Positions 49,642-57,949 of a stretch of DNA of 64,000 nt are shown piece after piece (the first letter of the stretch is position 1; the number at the start of each line of letters is the position of its first letter). The translations under genes and the position numbers were made by a program. The notes below the pieces were generated by a model. It had not been told where the DNA came from, ran no database searches, and was given only the letters and a program-made list of their open reading frames with translations. Source of the stretch: Paenibacillus ihumii (lineage in GTDB: Bacteria; Bacillota; Bacilli; Paenibacillales; Paenibacillaceae); the NCBI RefSeq assembly GCF_001403875.1, contig NZ_LN884298.1:62001-126000 (forward strand), given 5' to 3'.

Positions 49642-49671
49642 AACTCCCACCCAACCTTTAATTATACTCGT

Positions 49672-50685
49672 TTAGAAGATGTTTTGTTTTACCCATTTCA
49701 CTATATCTTTTTTCAAAATAACTTTACCCTCAAAAGGGCTAGGTTTTGTAGAAATCTGTTTATAAATAAATACTTGATTTTCATCCTTCTTACCAAACTG
49801 AGGAGTAATTACAAACATTTCCTCCGTCTCATATGCTATACTAACTTCGTCATCCGTCATAAGTTCCTCAAACCTTTTTTCACCAGGGCGCAAACCAATT
49901 TCTTCAATCGATATTTTTTCAGTTATACCATATTGTGCTTTAATTTCTTCAATAACTACTTCAGCTAGATCACCCATTCGGATCAGCGGCATCTTAAGAA
50001 CAAATACTTCTCCACCCTTTGCCAATTTATTAGCTTTAAGAATTAATTCAATGGCTTGACCCGGGGTCATCATATAACGCAGCATGTTCGGATCTGTAAT
50101 TGTAATTTTTCGTTGTTCTAATATTTGTTTTTTAAATAATGGAATTACGGATCCTCTGGATCCCATAACATTACCAAAGCGTACTGAAGAGAATACAGTT
50201 GATTTCGCGCCTTTTTGGAACTCAGCTGCTGATATCAAGCGTTCTGCAGTTAACTTAGTAGCGCCGTAAGTATTAGTCGGAGAAATTGCTTTATCTGTAC
50301 TAGTAAACAGCACTTTTTTCACTTTATTTTCTATAGCAGCTTGAATCACATTTTGGGTACCAATGACATTAGTTTGAACTGCCTCAAAAGGATTATACTC
50401 GCATGCGGGAACATGCTTCATAGCAGCACAATGGAAGACATAATCGATCTCTTCCATTGCTCGGATTAAACGCTGCTGATCGCGGACGTCACCAATTAAA
50501 AAACGAAGTTGAGAAGTATATTTTTGATATTCCTGAGCCATCTCAAACTGTTTAAATTCATCCCTGCTAAAAATTCTAATGACACTTGGTTCTTCTTTTA
50601 GTAAACGTCTAGTTAATTGCTTCCCTATAGTACCGGTGCCCCCTGTGATCAATATTTTCTTGCCTTTATACATGCTGATGCTCAC
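49672..50685 (-). CDS. pseB: UDP-GlcNAc 4,6-dehydratase (inverting)
   Basis: A 337-residue extended SDR that starts pseudaminic acid synthesis by converting UDP-GlcNAc to the 4-keto-6-deoxy-altro sugar. NAD motif GGTGTIG near residue 15; catalytic D131, K132 in TSTDKAISPTN and Y140, K144 in YGATK match the D/K/Y triad of the Helicobacter enzyme (132, 133, 141). GTG 50685 is the start, eight bases after AGGAGG; it overlaps the maf stop by 20 bases. A retaining dehydratase of a related sugar cannot be excluded without structure-based comparison. Confidence 0.88.
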   Translation of the reverse strand: MSISMYKGKKILITGGTGTIGKQLTRRLLKEEPSVIRIFSRDEFKQFEMAQEYQKYTSQLRFLIGDVRDQQRLIRAMEEIDYVFHCAAMKHVPACEYNPFEAVQTNVIGTQNVIQAAIENKVKKVLFTSTDKAISPTNTYGATKLTAERLISAAEFQKGAKSTVFSSVRFGNVMGSRGSVIPLFKKQILEQRKITITDPNMLRYMMTPGQAIELILKANKLAKGGEVFVLKMPLIRMGDLAEVVIEEIKAQYGITEKISIEEIGLRPGEKRFEELMTDDEVSIAYETEEMFVITPQFGKKDENQVFIYKQISTKPSPFEGKVILKKDIVKWVKQNIF

Positions 50686-52561
50686 TAGAAGCGCCTCCTA
50701 CTTCAGACCGAAACATATTTAGTCTATCAATTGCTCCGATAATAATTTCTCTTAGCTCAGGTTCAAAAGTTTTCAGTTGATGAACAAGTTCCCCAAGATG
50801 CTCCTCGATTAATTCTGCTTTTTGAAAAGGATCTTTTGCCTCTACAATTAATGGAACGTACTTCATATATTTTTTAACCTGTTGAGCCAATCCGAAAGAG
50901 TAAAACGTATTAAAACAATCTTGGCTAGTAATCCACTGCCAATGGTCATTAATTTCTGTTAAGCTTTGTTTTAACTTTTTAACATTTCTTATAGAGATAT
51001 TTTTTTTCAGTTTTTTCAAACAGCTATAAAGTTGGTTAAGCTTCTTACTCATATCGTCGATCTGTTTTAAAATATACTGTAATTTACTAATTGTAATATT
51101 AAACCTATCTAACCTTTCAGATGGAGAAAGAGATATAATTTTACTACTAAACTCAAATTTTTCATCTGATAGCCATTGAAGTTGAGGATACAGTTCATCC
51201 ATAGACACCCATTCAGTTCCTTCTAAGACAGCTCCACCCTTAGATGTGTTAATAACCTTAATTCCTTGTGTAGATAATACCTTAATATTCATTTCTATAT
51301 TTTGCCGTGTTATTGTCATAATTTTTGTTGTAGCATTTTTTCCGCCATCTACGTTATCAACCAATTCGTCGGCATCTTTTAAAGCATTTTGTTTAACTCT
51401 TTCTGTTAAGTGCTCAACTCCAGGACTATAAAACTGCCCCCCCGGATATGAAAGATCCTGCCCCATTAAATAAATTTCATTGGCCCCTAAATAAGCCGCG
51501 ACTTGAAGCGCAGTACCAGTAACAGATGCTGTAGGACGGAATACCGCTACCGAACGATCTCTATATAAATATTCACTGACTGGGTCTTCCTCAAACAATG
51601 CATACATTAATTGACCACGGTAAATTTCTGGTATTCTATAATGTGATTGTGTAATAAATAGTAACGGAGCTAACGTTGTATCAATATTCTCATAAACTCG
51701 GGAATTTACTTCCCCACCATCCATGGTAATCGCTAAATCAGGTGTTATTTCATAATACTGTAGAGACTGTATGCTTGAACCAGCTGCAATAATAAAACAT
51801 TTATCTTTCAGCTTTTTTAAATAATGTATATCCTTTTGTAAAGATGGGCCAGATCCAACTATAATCACCTTTTTTCCTTGCAGTAGTCCAGAAAGAACGT
51901 TTATGGATGGGTTATTAATCGTATAGGGTAAGTTAGACAAGATATTTTCTAACCATGTTTTTTGAAATTTATTATAGGTTTGAAGATTGGAGGCTTCGTT
52001 ATTAACAGCACTTGCAATTATTCCTTTTAGTTGATTCAGGGACTCTTTAAGGTATCTATGGTAGACCGGAGGAACCAAAAAAGATAGGGTACCCAGCATT
52101 CTTGTTGAGATATAATTTGCTAGCTCGGCAAATACAGATTCATGACTTCCAACAGCAAGCATTTGTATTCGACTATCCGATAGTATATTTCTAACATCTC
52201 GGAATCGAACCATCGTATTAAAAACAGTGACATCTGGCTCTACTAAGATAACTCCCTTTACCTTTGGATGTCGGAGTACAGCTTCTAGAAAATATCCCAT
52301 CCCCGTACCAAACAGTAACACTTGTTCTGTTCTAGTTAATTGATCTTCTATACTAGCTAACCATTTCTGAGCTTCCGAAACGGCATTATACCTACTATGA
52401 AGAAAAATTTGTTCCTCACCTAACATCAGTACTATATTCGGCTCATTGTTTTTAGTGTATGTTACTTTAGTTGGCCCATCCTCACTATAATCATCAATCA
52501 GACGAACAAGTTCAGGATATCTACTTTGAAGTAAAGCGAGGTTTCTCTCAAGCATACTCAT
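50666..52561 (-). CDS. maf: Maf-type flagellin glycosyltransferase
   Basis: A 631-residue member of the motility accessory factor/DUF115 (MptE-like) family, which transfers nonulosonic acids from CMP donors onto flagellin Ser/Thr. The central Rossmann-like domain is clear: VLLFGTGMGYFLEAVLRH, ILVEPD, KVIIVGSGPSLQKDI, FIIAAGSS, ITMDGGE, IYLMGQDLSYPGG. N- and C-terminal helical parts flank it. ATGA overlap with the upstream small gene, 20-base overlap with pseB. Adjacent to hag, as in many flagellin glycosylation loci. Confidence 0.92.
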   Translation of the reverse strand: MSMLERNLALLQSRYPELVRLIDDYSEDGPTKVTYTKNNEPNIVLMLGEEQIFLHSRYNAVSEAQKWLASIEDQLTRTEQVLLFGTGMGYFLEAVLRHPKVKGVILVEPDVTVFNTMVRFRDVRNILSDSRIQMLAVGSHESVFAELANYISTRMLGTLSFLVPPVYHRYLKESLNQLKGIIASAVNNEASNLQTYNKFQKTWLENILSNLPYTINNPSINVLSGLLQGKKVIIVGSGPSLQKDIHYLKKLKDKCFIIAAGSSIQSLQYYEITPDLAITMDGGEVNSRVYENIDTTLAPLLFITQSHYRIPEIYRGQLMYALFEEDPVSEYLYRDRSVAVFRPTASVTGTALQVAAYLGANEIYLMGQDLSYPGGQFYSPGVEHLTERVKQNALKDADELVDNVDGGKNATTKIMTITRQNIEMNIKVLSTQGIKVINTSKGGAVLEGTEWVSMDELYPQLQWLSDEKFEFSSKIISLSPSERLDRFNITISKLQYILKQIDDMSKKLNQLYSCLKKLKKNISIRNVKKLKQSLTEINDHWQWITSQDCFNTFYSFGLAQQVKKYMKYVPLIVEAKDPFQKAELIEEHLGELVHQLKTFEPELREIIIGAIDRLNMFRSEVGGASSEHQHV

Positions 52562-53145
52562 AACAATTCACTCTTTTTATTTCGGTTTTGAAATTGATGC
52601 AACAATGGAACAATTTCATATTGTACTAAATCTCCTACCCCTACATAATCTTCTTGATTAACCTTTTCAAATATCTCTTTCACAAATAACTCTAGAGGCT
52701 CAACTATGGCCAAATATTGAGGTAGGTTAGTGACGTTGCCGAATAATAAGCGGTTAAATTGCAGCGCTTTTAAAATCCAGTCCAAACCCTCAATAAGTTG
52801 AACCAACAAACTATACTGTTCGCTGGTCAAATTACCAAAAAGTTGATTAGCAAGATTTAAAGCCTCTGGAATAAATCTATTCAGGTATTCATCTAAAGAC
52901 TGCTCGTTCTCCTTAATACTCTCTATTGATGATATCGTCCGAATATCTAGTTCTTTAATTCGATTTACATTTTGGAATAAATATAATTCATACCCATCAT
53001 AATAGACCTTTCCATCTATTTCGACAGAGTGAATAAATCTTTGGTTTTGATAAATTTCACTTGTAGTTTGCTTCCACCACTGATCTAGTTCCTCAATCGA
53101 TGAATTAATTTCTTGCAATTGTTGTTGGTTGATGGATACTTTCAT
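52558..53145 (-). CDS. small helical protein encoded with maf
   Basis: A 195-residue protein I do not recognise. It is acidic and almost entirely helical by composition, with a coiled-coil-like start (INQQQLQEINSSIEELDQWW) and a hydrophobic helical second half. No signal peptide or membrane segment. ATG 53145 with AAGGA is preferred over the TTG at 53190, because a sigma-D-type -10 element overlaps that TTG. It is the first gene of the maf operon and overlaps maf by four bases, so it may be a Maf partner or flagellin/glycan adaptor. Confidence 0.75.
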   Translation of the reverse strand: MKVSINQQQLQEINSSIEELDQWWKQTTSEIYQNQRFIHSVEIDGKVYYDGYELYLFQNVNRIKELDIRTISSIESIKENEQSLDEYLNRFIPEALNLANQLFGNLTSEQYSLLVQLIEGLDWILKALQFNRLLFGNVTNLPQYLAIVEPLELFVKEIFEKVNQEDYVGVGDLVQYEIVPLLHQFQNRNKKSELL

Positions 53146-53179
53146 AAACTTCACGTCCTTATGTGTAGATATAATAGTT

Positions 53180-53207
53180 ATATCGGACAAAACTCACCTT
53201 TAATGTA
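53180..53207 (-). promoter_or_regulatory. sigma-D-type promoter of the maf operon
   Basis: Minus-strand TACA (53207-53204), 16-base spacer, TCCGATAT (53187-53180): one mismatch in each box to TAAA-N15-GCCGATAT and the same spacer length as the hag promoter. It would place maf, pseB and the downstream island genes in the late flagellar regulon. Confidence 0.6.
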
Positions 53208-53223
53208 TAGATCAACAAAGGAA

Positions 53224-53250
53224 AGAGGCCTCCAAAAATTGGAGGCCTCT
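53224..53250 (-). terminator. terminator of hag
   Basis: A 12-bp perfect stem AGAGGCCTCCAA / TTGGAGGCCTCT with a 3-base loop, then TTCCTTTG, lies 14 bases after the flagellin stop. Confidence 0.88.
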
Positions 53251-53263
53251 TGATGATTAATTA

Positions 53264-54103
53264 TTATCCGAGCAATTTAAGAACGGATTGTGGAGCAGAG
53301 TTAGCTTGAGCCAACATTGCTGTACCTGCTTGTACCAAGATTTGATTCTTAGTGAATGCAGTCATTTCAGTAGCCATATCAGCGTCACGAATACGGGACT
53401 CGGAAGCAGACAGGTTTTCTACCATTACGCCCAAGTTGTTAACAGTGTGTTCCAAACGGTTTTGAACAGCACCGAATGTAGCGCGTTGCGTGGAAACAGC
53501 ACTAATTGCAGATTTAATTGCTGCAATAGCCAAGTTAGCGTTATCTGCATTAGCGCCTTCTACTGAAAGATCTTTTAAGCCATTTGTAAGTGATGTGCCT
53601 AATTTTTCAGGAGAAAGATCCGATAATTGAATAGAAATCGTAGTATTTGCATCAGAACCAATTTGGAATTTCACTTCAGCATCACTATTAAGAAGTTGAA
53701 TGCCGTTAAAATTAACAGTCGAAGCAATGTTGCTGATTTCTCCAACCAGCTCATTAACTTCCAATTGGATCTTAGCACGGTCAGTTTCATCATAAGTACC
53801 GTTCGCCGCTTGGTTAGCCAGCGTGTTCAAACGTTGCAGCATGGAGTGTACTTCTGTCAAAGCACCCTCAGCTGTTTGAATCAAGGAAATACCGTCTTGA
53901 GCGTTGCGTTGAGCTTGAGACAAGCCGTTGATTTGGAAACGCATTTTTTCAGAGATTGCCAAACCAGCCGCATCGTCAGCAGCACGGTTAATCCGGTAAC
54001 CGGAAGACAATTTCTCCATCGTCTTGCCCATTTGAGTGTTGTTGAAGTTCAGGTTGCGGTTAGCGTTCAACGCGCCAACGTTTGTGTTAATAAACATTCC
54101 CAT
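53264..54103 (-). CDS. hag: flagellin
   Basis: A 279-residue short flagellin, the filament subunit. The N-terminal D0/D1 (MFINTNVGALNANRNLN; SSGYRINRAADDAAGLAIS; TAEGALTEVHSMLQRL) and C-terminal D1/D0 (VQNRLEHTVNNLGVMVENL; MTAFTKNQILVQAGTAMLAQAN; PQSVLKLLG) helices are complete. Only about 60 central residues separate them, so there are no D2/D3 domains, as in B. subtilis Hag. This central Ser/Thr/Asn-containing part is the likely glycosylation site. ATG 54103 is nine bases from GGAGG. It has a sigma-D promoter, a CsrA-type leader and a terminator. Confidence 0.97.
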   Translation of the reverse strand: MGMFINTNVGALNANRNLNFNNTQMGKTMEKLSSGYRINRAADDAAGLAISEKMRFQINGLSQAQRNAQDGISLIQTAEGALTEVHSMLQRLNTLANQAANGTYDETDRAKIQLEVNELVGEISNIASTVNFNGIQLLNSDAEVKFQIGSDANTTISIQLSDLSPEKLGTSLTNGLKDLSVEGANADNANLAIAAIKSAISAVSTQRATFGAVQNRLEHTVNNLGVMVENLSASESRIRDADMATEMTAFTKNQILVQAGTAMLAQANSAPQSVLKLLG

Positions 54104-54108
54104 TCTAA

Positions 54109-54154
54109 TCATCCTCCATGATTGGTTTATACTAGGCTACATCCTTGTGGCCTA
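54109..54154 (-). promoter_or_regulatory. hag leader with two candidate CsrA sites
   Basis: In the transcript TAGGC and GCCTA (54154-54133) form a stem that presents CACAAGGATGTA in its loop, with the GGA core of CsrA sites. A second GGA-containing segment, CATGGAGGATGA (54120-54109), covers the ribosome-binding site. Two sites, the distal in a hairpin loop and the proximal over the Shine-Dalgarno, are the arrangement known from B. subtilis hag. Confidence 0.65.
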
Positions 54155-54160
54155 AATAAT

Positions 54161-54188
54161 ATATCGGCAGAGCTTTCATATAACTTTA
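54161..54188 (-). promoter_or_regulatory. sigma-D promoter of hag
   Basis: Minus-strand TAAA (54188-54185), 16-base spacer, GCCGATAT (54168-54161): both boxes exact to consensus. Confidence 0.9.
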
Positions 54189-54207
54189 TACCTAAAATCA
54201 AAAATAA

Positions 54208-54612
54208 TTATTTTTTTTCATCAAAGTAAAGAGAGCTCTGGCCTTTCTGATTCATGCCATAGTAAGCATTCATAACCAGTCTTTGATTATTCACGGCCTT
54301 CAGCTCGCTTCCAGTTTCATTCATGGAAGCATGCAGCCGCTGTTCAATTTGCTGCAGCGTCTCAGCAATTTTCTCCATAAGCTCCACAAGAGAAGACGAT
54401 GGAGGCAGCATGGTTCCTGTCTTCTTATCCAGGTCCTCAATTTCAGCGCAAATCTGCTCCCATTGCTGAGACAACTGCACAAAAGTCTCCAGCTCTGCTG
54501 CTTCGTTCACAGGCTCTTCCGTGAATAAGTGAAGCTGTGCTTTGGCGCACTGAAGGAGCTGATCATATAGTGTCTGGCGACGATTGGCCATAATAAGATC
54601 AAGCTTGTCCAA
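54208..54612 (-). CDS. fliT: FliT-like flagellar chaperone
   Basis: A 134-residue helical protein with start TTG 54612, six bases after AAGGAAG, overlapping the fliS stop by 14 bases. The N-terminal helix (MDKLDLIMANRRQTLYDQLLQ) and acidic middle helices fit FliT-type chaperones, which bind the filament cap FliD, but identity is weak and rests mainly on position after fliS. ATG 54591 is an alternative start. The C-terminus (VMNAYYGMNQKGQSSLYFDEKK) is characteristic of Paenibacillus flagellar proteins of this slot. Confidence 0.65.
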   Translation of the reverse strand: MDKLDLIMANRRQTLYDQLLQCAKAQLHLFTEEPVNEAAELETFVQLSQQWEQICAEIEDLDKKTGTMLPPSSSLVELMEKIAETLQQIEQRLHASMNETGSELKAVNNQRLVMNAYYGMNQKGQSSLYFDEKK

Positions 54613-54994
54613 GACTAACTTCCTTCCCGATCTGCTCCCAGGCAGATTGAAGTTCTTTGAGCAGGACGATGACCTCAGTGACATAGCCTTGCTCCTTTTT
54701 AAGATTCGCCTGAACCAGCCGCTCCACAATATACAAATAAATATTTTTAAGGTTACGAGCCAGCTCGCCACCTTCCTGTTCATTTAATGAAGAAATCAAT
54801 TCATAAACAATGTCCTGCGTCCTCTGAATGAATGTATTCGCATCCTTCACATTGCCCTCCTGCATGGCTTGTTCAGCACGGGAAGCAAATTGTACGGCGC
54901 CATTATACAGCATCAACGTAAGACGATGAGGCGAGGCCGTCTCATACTTGTTTCGCTGGTAGCTTTGATAGGCAGACCTATTTTGCAGGGCCAT
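54599..54994 (-). CDS. fliS: flagellin export chaperone FliS
   Basis: A 131-residue four-helix protein that binds unfolded flagellin before export. The N-terminal YQSYQRNKYETASPHRLTLMLYNGAV motif is the FliS signature, and NLKNIYLYIVERLVQANLKK is the C-terminal helix pattern. AGGAG nine bases before ATG 54994 fixes the start. Lies between fliD and the fliT-like gene in one transcript. Confidence 0.95.
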   Translation of the reverse strand: MALQNRSAYQSYQRNKYETASPHRLTLMLYNGAVQFASRAEQAMQEGNVKDANTFIQRTQDIVYELISSLNEQEGGELARNLKNIYLYIVERLVQANLKKEQGYVTEVIVLLKELQSAWEQIGKEVSLGQA

Positions 54995-55016
54995 AACTTT
55001 CATCTCCTAAGTATAT

Positions 55017-56420
55017 CTATGATTTATTTGAAGCTGTGAGTGCATTAAGCTGTCCGGCCATCCAGCTTTGCTGGGACTGCAATTTGGATAGAGCCACTTC
55101 CATTTGTACATACTTCTTCTTCATGGCTTCTTCCTTCAGAATCAATCGTTGCTCCATACTATCCATCTGTTCGGTGATATACTTGATTTCGCTATCGTAC
55201 CCCTCCATTCGGGAGGCAAGCAGTCCATTGGTTCTTGTCCAGTCATACAGACGATCTTTAGCGAGCGTTCCCAGCCCTTGATCCCCATTAATCAGTTCTT
55301 CGACGATGGCAGGATCAGCAAGCAGTTTCTCCTTAAATAATTCCTTATCGAAATCAAGCTCTCCCGTCATCATCGCCGCAGTAGTAGCCCCTTTATCAAC
55401 TTCCAGACCAATCAGAAACAGCCTGTCATTCCCAGTGGCCCCCTCCACAGCATTGATGATATTATACAATTCGCTTTGGAGGCTCTTTAACATGGAATCC
55501 CCCTGAAGATTTGTTTTGAAATTTTTATACGATCCATCAGGGTTCTTCTCATTCGTAATCATCTTCGTATTCTCGCGAATCAATTTAACAACATCATTAA
55601 AGGCACTAACAAACTTCTCGACCTTTTCCGCGATTTTGTCAACATCCTGCTTCACTTCAACATTAACCGTGGATTCCTCAGCCAATAAATTTAACGTAAC
55701 TCCGGGAATAGCATCGGTTACTGTATTGCTGGAGCTCTCGACATCAATGCCGTTGACCTTGATTTTGGCCACCTGAGCAGTCACTTTAGATTGAAGCTCA
55801 AAAATCCCGGCACCTTCCAGATCAACTGTCTTACCGGTTTCCTTCGCCGTTACAACCAGGCTTTTCTGGCCTTCTGCCGTTTGAACGAGCGAAGCCTGTA
55901 CCTCATCTCCAAACTGCTTGTTGATCTGCTTTGAAATTTCTACAAGCGCATTCTCGAAGCTTTTCCCTTCCAGATCCAGCCCATCCAGATTAAGGCTCAC
56001 ACCGTTCACCTTGATACTCTTAGCCGCCAGCAAATCTGAATTGCTGAACAATCTGTCTTCCCCGTCAGCTTGTTTCATTTGGATTGCTGCAGTCGCGTTC
56101 ACCTGGCGTTTTGCTAATTGTACAACTTCTACAGAATAGCTTCCATTTAGCGCGCTGCTCCCTGCAGTAGCAGAGAGCTTGGCTGAATCAGAGCTAACCG
56201 CACTGTTAGTCCGGAACGCTTCTACATCGGATAAATTGGTCGCTGCGTCACGCAACGCTTTCAGCTTCAAATTAATATTATTAAAAATATTCTTGTTATC
56301 CGTTACCTTTGTCTTCTTCATCTCCAATTTGTCATATGGAATACGTTCCAACTTCATCAAATTATTAATAATTGACGCAGTATCCAAGCCAGAGGCTAAC
56401 CCCGTTAAACTAATTCCCAT
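55017..56420 (-). CDS. fliD: flagellar filament cap protein FliD
   Basis: A 467-residue protein (hook-associated protein 2) that forms the filament cap and assists flagellin folding. The N-terminal MGISLTGLASGLDTASIINNLM motif and the C-terminal coiled coil (EQRLILKEEAMKKKYVQMEVALSKLQSQQ) are diagnostic. Length is a little shorter than B. subtilis FliD. It precedes fliS with a 22-base gap and follows flaG. Confidence 0.96.
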   Translation of the reverse strand: MGISLTGLASGLDTASIINNLMKLERIPYDKLEMKKTKVTDNKNIFNNINLKLKALRDAATNLSDVEAFRTNSAVSSDSAKLSATAGSSALNGSYSVEVVQLAKRQVNATAAIQMKQADGEDRLFSNSDLLAAKSIKVNGVSLNLDGLDLEGKSFENALVEISKQINKQFGDEVQASLVQTAEGQKSLVVTAKETGKTVDLEGAGIFELQSKVTAQVAKIKVNGIDVESSSNTVTDAIPGVTLNLLAEESTVNVEVKQDVDKIAEKVEKFVSAFNDVVKLIRENTKMITNEKNPDGSYKNFKTNLQGDSMLKSLQSELYNIINAVEGATGNDRLFLIGLEVDKGATTAAMMTGELDFDKELFKEKLLADPAIVEELINGDQGLGTLAKDRLYDWTRTNGLLASRMEGYDSEIKYITEQMDSMEQRLILKEEAMKKKYVQMEVALSKLQSQQSWMAGQLNALTASNKS

Positions 56421-56438
56421 TTCTGAATCACACCTTCC

Positions 56439-56801
56439 CTATATTTTTTCATCGAAGAACATTCCTACTAGTTCCTTCATTTTTAAAGATAAATCGATCA
56501 AAAACTCTGGCGGCAGGCTAGAAAGCACTTCCTTAGTCTCCAGATCAATAATTTCAACATACAACTGCGCAGCATCTTCGTTGTATTTAAACTGCAAATG
56601 CTTGCCGGAAGAAGCTATGGAATGATTGAGCTTCTTAACTTCTTCTTCAAGACTTAACTTCTCTTCTTCTGTCAAGGAATTATAATCAAACTTCCGTGCC
56701 GCTAAATTTGCTTTAACCGGATCACTTCCACCATCCCTTGAGACGGCTCCTCTTATGCTGCTAATAGGCAACTCCTTGCCATGGACCTGATTAATATTCA
56801 T
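56439..56801 (-). CDS. flaG: FlaG-family flagellar protein
   Basis: A 120-residue FlaG/YvyC protein. The conserved C-terminal half reads LQFKYNEDAAQLYVEIIDLETKEVLSSLPPE...LSLKMKELVGMFFDEK; the N-terminal half is variable. AGGTGGGG before ATG 56801 is preferred over the open frame up to 56831. FlaG influences filament length in some bacteria. It lies between csrA and fliD, as in B. subtilis yvyC before fliD. Confidence 0.92.
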   Translation of the reverse strand: MNINQVHGKELPISSIRGAVSRDGGSDPVKANLAARKFDYNSLTEEEKLSLEEEVKKLNHSIASSGKHLQFKYNEDAAQLYVEIIDLETKEVLSSLPPEFLIDLSLKMKELVGMFFDEKI

Positions 56802-56830
56802 TCCAACCCCACCTAAATTGTAATATGGCA

Positions 56831-57070
56831 TTACATTTTAAAGTTCTTAAGCAGGTTCAAGATTTGCTCCGGTTGAATGACATTTGATTGTTCTCTTGCT
56901 GCATTATTCTCGGAAGCAATTCCGATATAAAGCTCTTGACGTAGTATTTGAACTTCTTTGGGTGCTACAAATCCAAGCTTGATTTGATCACCTTCAATGC
57001 CTAGAATTTGAACCTGTATTTGGTCTCCGATCATCACGGATTCCCCCAGCTTACGTTTGAGAACGAGCAT
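56831..57070 (-). CDS. csrA: carbon storage regulator CsrA
   Basis: A 79-residue RNA-binding dimer. The conserved core MLVLKRKLGESVMIGDQIQVQILGIEGDQIKLGF and the KEVQILRQELY segment with the RNA-contact Arg are intact. A longer Asn/Gln-rich C-terminal tail than E. coli is typical of flagellated Gram-positives. It would bind the hag leader described above and block translation; FliW, encoded three bases upstream, titrates it. Confidence 0.97.
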   Translation of the reverse strand: MLVLKRKLGESVMIGDQIQVQILGIEGDQIKLGFVAPKEVQILRQELYIGIASENNAAREQSNVIQPEQILNLLKNFKM

Positions 57071-57073
57071 GGC

Positions 57074-57523
57074 TCAATCCTCCTTCCGTTGAAGGAGATG
57101 TCGTATTGGCAGTTCCTGGTCATGAATAATATATTGACATCCTTGCCGAGAGCCAGGCGCCAACAGAATAGGTGCCTTTAAATTTAAATACAGCTGCTCC
57201 TGCTGGATGTTCACGATGAGCATAACAGCAACCTCATCTGCTTGTTCTACCGCAAGAATCTCCGCCACCTCGTCGGATATTGTAAAGTTATAGTTATCCA
57301 CCGCCTGATGAGCGGAAATTACAATGAAGCTGATTTGCTCCCCTAAAGCGTGAAGAATATAGAAAGGAGAATTCTCAATCGGTATCAGACCATATTCGTA
57401 GATTGACGGAACTCCTACAATACCAGCTCCAAAGCGATAAATATGATCGGATTCAATAACTATGCGCCCATATGTCTCGCTGTCAATGATGATGGCATTT
57501 GTTTGATCCGCATGTTGGTTCAT
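57074..57523 (-). CDS. fliW: flagellar assembly factor FliW
   Basis: A 149-residue protein that binds CsrA and flagellin; when flagellin is secreted, FliW frees to bind CsrA, so hag is translated. IVGVPSIYEYGLIPIENSPFYILHAL and YLNLKAPILLAPGSRQGCQYII are the family signatures. ATG 57523 overlaps the stop of the preceding DUF6470 gene by four bases. The pairing fliW-csrA next to hag is conserved with B. subtilis. Confidence 0.95.
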   Translation of the reverse strand: MNQHADQTNAIIIDSETYGRIVIESDHIYRFGAGIVGVPSIYEYGLIPIENSPFYILHALGEQISFIVISAHQAVDNYNFTISDEVAEILAVEQADEVAVMLIVNIQQEQLYLNLKAPILLAPGSRQGCQYIIHDQELPIRHLLQRKED

Positions 57524-57921
57524 CTCGGAAGAGCTCCTCTCGCTTCAACGTTAATCTCTGGTGGATAAATACGAAAATCTATGTAAACTCCCTGCGTGGG
57601 GAGCGCTGCTATAGTGACTTCCTTCTGCCCATTTTGCATATACCTCTGATGAGCTATTTTTCCAAAAACATTCTTCTCTCCCGCAGATATATTAGCTACC
57701 CGATCCCCTTCTTGGGCTTTGGTTGCGATATTCTGCAATAATTCCCCTTGAATTTTGCCTTCAATTTCTCTCATCAAGGAATGTGGGCGCTTAAGCTCCA
57801 AATCATCGAAAACACTCGACCAGTCCGTAATCATTTCCGGAGGGGTTAATCGCACGGTAAGCTCCGCTGGCCTATACTGCCCCCAATCTCCGGAAAGAAC
57901 CGGCGGCTGAATTCCGTACAT
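57520..57921 (-). CDS. DUF6470 protein (YviE-like)
   Basis: A 133-residue soluble protein of the YviE/DUF6470 family; the position between flgL and fliW is that of B. subtilis yviE. It reads like mixed alpha/beta with no membrane segment. Function unknown; its operon position suggests a flagellar role. Overlaps fliW by four bases. Confidence 0.85.
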   Translation of the reverse strand: MYGIQPPVLSGDWGQYRPAELTVRLTPPEMITDWSSVFDDLELKRPHSLMREIEGKIQGELLQNIATKAQEGDRVANISAGEKNVFGKIAHQRYMQNGQKEVTIAALPTQGVYIDFRIYPPEINVEARGALPR

Positions 57922-57949
57922 ACCGTCCCCTCCCTATTTCAGATATAGA

